Source: an uncultured Streptococcus sp. (GTDB lineage Bacteria > Bacillota > Bacilli > Lactobacillales > Streptococcaceae). Taken from it: a stretch of DNA of 57,200 bases. The translations under genes and the position numbers were made by a program. A model generated the notes under the pieces. It saw only the letters and a program-made list of their open reading frames with translations, did not search any database and was not told the DNA's origin. The stretch is taken from contig CAMBAD010000004.1 of assembly GCA_945864085.1 (NCBI GenBank), positions 1 through 57,200 of the forward strand, in the 5' to 3' direction. Every line of letters starts with the position of its first letter. Position 1 is the first letter of the stretch. Below are positions 54,401-57,200 of this stretch, one piece after another.

Positions 54401-55726
54401 ATGACAAAAAATAATAATCTTCTAACCCGTCACGAAGAGTTGCGGTTGGACTATTTACACAAAAATATTCATTATTTGAATGATAAGGAACGCCGAGAAT
54501 TGGACTACCTGCTCGCCAAAAGAGACTCAGGCTATGTTCCTCAGGATGTTCAACCATCCAGAAAAGTGGTACCTAAAGCTCCTGAGCGGGTCCAAGTTGC
54601 AGATGACAGTTATGATTCTGCCAGTTCAGAAGATGATTTTCTTCTCCCAGAATATCCCAGCAGTCGTTCGCGTAAGGAGCGGTTGAGGAAGCAGGCGAAA
54701 GCGCCTAAGCCGGAGCCTATTCCTGCTCCAAAATCTCCCAAACCCCGACCAGCTAGGAAAAGAAACTGGTTTAAGCGTATTAGTTTGGGGATACTGACAC
54801 TATTTGCAGTGACTATTGTTGGCATGATTTTTATGTTTATCAAAGGTGTCAACAGTGTGGAGCAAAAACCTGTACCAGAGGTTTTCAACGGAGTTGACAC
54901 TGCCAACGGTACCAATATTTTGATTCTGGGAACAGATGGCAGGGCAGGCGAGACTTCTGGTGAAACACGTACCGATTCCATTATGGTTTTGAATGTCAAT
55001 AATAGTGACAACACTGTGAAGCTGGTTAGTTTTATGCGAGATATTTTGGTAGATATTGAAGGTTATGATTATAAACTCAATACAGCCTATTCGCTTGGTG
55101 AGCAAGAGGATCAGCAAGGGGCAGAAGAGGTGCGAATAGCTCTCAAAAACAACTTTGATATTGATATTAAGTATTATGCCATGATTGATTTTTCAACCTT
55201 TACTCAAACGGTCGATACCATGTTTCCTGAAGGAGTTGAAATAAACGCTCAGTTTTCTACAGTGAATGGGGAAGTAGTCTCAGCGGTCGATGTGCCAGAT
55301 GATTTGGGCTTTGCTTCTGGTGGCAGTCCTTATCAAACGATTCAAGTTGGTCCTCAGCGGATGGATGGCAAGACCTTGCTGAACTATGCTCGTTTCCGTT
55401 CGGATGATGAGGGGGATTTCGGTCGTACAAGAAGGCAACAGGAAGTGTTAGCAGCGCTTATCAGTCAAGCAAAAAATCCTATGAAATTATTCTCTGGAGC
55501 AGAGGCATTAGGTCAAGTATACGCCATGACACCGACTACAGTTCCTCAAAGTTTTATGTGGTTACAGGGAACAGGTATCTTGCTGGATGCGGCTAAGGGA
55601 ATTGAGCGCTCAACGGTTCCTGAAATTTATGATTGGGTTGAGGACTATGATATTTATGGCGGTCTGGGCCTGCGAATCGATTTTGCCAAATACCAGGACC
55701 AACTAGCACAGTTAGGTTTACGTTAG
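54401..55726 (+). CDS. psr: LytR-CpsA-Psr family cell-wall glycopolymer ligase
   Basis: 441 aa: a long cytoplasmic N-terminus (~125 aa, Lys/Pro-rich, with several KPKP-like stretches), one TM helix (~126-150), then an extracellular LCP domain starting NILILGTDGRAGETSGETRTDSIMV and continuing SFMRDILVDI and LLNYARFRSDDEGDFGRTRRQQEVL. LCP enzymes attach teichoic acids or capsule to peptidoglycan. Position after pheA is conserved in streptococci. No clear ribosome site; GTGATG precedes. Confidence 0.88.
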   Translation: MTKNNNLLTRHEELRLDYLHKNIHYLNDKERRELDYLLAKRDSGYVPQDVQPSRKVVPKAPERVQVADDSYDSASSEDDFLLPEYPSSRSRKERLRKQAKAPKPEPIPAPKSPKPRPARKRNWFKRISLGILTLFAVTIVGMIFMFIKGVNSVEQKPVPEVFNGVDTANGTNILILGTDGRAGETSGETRTDSIMVLNVNNSDNTVKLVSFMRDILVDIEGYDYKLNTAYSLGEQEDQQGAEEVRIALKNNFDIDIKYYAMIDFSTFTQTVDTMFPEGVEINAQFSTVNGEVVSAVDVPDDLGFASGGSPYQTIQVGPQRMDGKTLLNYARFRSDDEGDFGRTRRQQEVLAALISQAKNPMKLFSGAEALGQVYAMTPTTVPQSFMWLQGTGILLDAAKGIERSTVPEIYDWVEDYDIYGGLGLRIDFAKYQDQLAQLGLR

Positions 55727-55755
55727 TCTGGCTTTAATCATCAAGGTGAAAATTT

Positions 55756-55806
55756 AGGAGCAAGGAGGTCAAAAGAAGTATTCTTGAGTCAGACCTTGCT
55801 CCTTTT
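55756..55806 (+). terminator. Terminator after the LCP gene
   Basis: AGGAGCAAGG pairs with CCTTGCTCCT, extended by GGTC/GACC-like pairing, followed by TTTTT. Confidence 0.85.
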
Positions 55807-55820
55807 TCAAAGTCTGATAG

Positions 55821-57188
<1,368 letters not shown>

Positions 57189-57200
57189 AAACCTTGGAAC

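Overview
This window looks like the chromosome of a Streptococcus, most likely S. suis or a close relative. The supporting evidence is moderate AT content, strong AGGAGG-type ribosome binding sites, extended -10 promoters, a Cas9-type (II-A) CRISPR repeat beginning GTTTTAGAGCTGTGCTG, and gene neighbourhoods typical of streptococci (rex/radC, prs/cysteine desulfurase/DUF1831, relQ-nadK-rlu-pta, aro-tyrA-aroA-aroK-pheA-psr). The species call is inference.

Layout. 1-2037: leader-distal part of a type II-A CRISPR array (31 repeats), with leader, cas genes and tracrRNA off the left edge. 2.2-6.6 kb: pentose and nucleoside salvage (rpiA, deoB, an ArsC-like reductase, a small unknown gene, punA, deoD). 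6.7-9.9 kb: glycogen/maltodextrin phosphorylase behind a likely CcpA site, then radC. 9.9-14.6 kb, minus strand: rex, a broken DUF4649 gene, DUF1831, a cysteine desulfurase, a divergent PRPP synthetase and a CYTH phosphatase. 14.7-18.2 kb: relQ, nadK, an RluA-type pseudouridine synthase and pta, in tight array. 18.2-22.9 kb: a heterodimeric ABC exporter and a mutY lacking the iron-sulfur ligands. 22.9-32.9 kb is accessory: a small inverted-repeat element, a CPBP protein, a two-component system, a flavin disulfide oxidoreductase, an IS200-type element, an unknown helical protein, a decayed Fic gene between direct repeats, a lipoprotein, and small enzymes. 33-36.2 kb: asd and dapA (lysine/DAP pathway), embedded in intergenic repeats. 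36.4-38.6 kb: an LTA-synthase-like membrane protein. 38.7-57.2 kb: an RlmI-like methyltransferase and an aromatic amino acid region (aroD, aroC, tyrA; an ABC transporter; aroB, aroE and two DAHP synthases on the opposite strand; aroA, aroK, pheA), then an LCP protein and RlmD.

Aromatic region. Nearly every shikimate/Phe/Tyr step is encoded here, together with an uptake transporter of the TrpXYZ type. The transporter is preceded by a strong promoter and a ~275-nt leader. The leader has a 20-codon ORF ending in Tyr-Phe-Tyr-Ser-Tyr-Phe-Arg, then a chain of segments in which each can pair with either neighbour, ending in a terminator. I read this as a relay-type attenuator sensing charged tRNA-Tyr/tRNA-Phe. 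It is the most interesting object in the window.

Other notable points are a duplicated CRISPR spacer, a Rex-like box in the probable rex promoter, a CodY-like box at asd, two probably leaderless mRNAs (mutY, rlmI-like), and a family of intergenic repeats around asd/dapA. All calls were made by reading the sequence. No database search or folding program was run.
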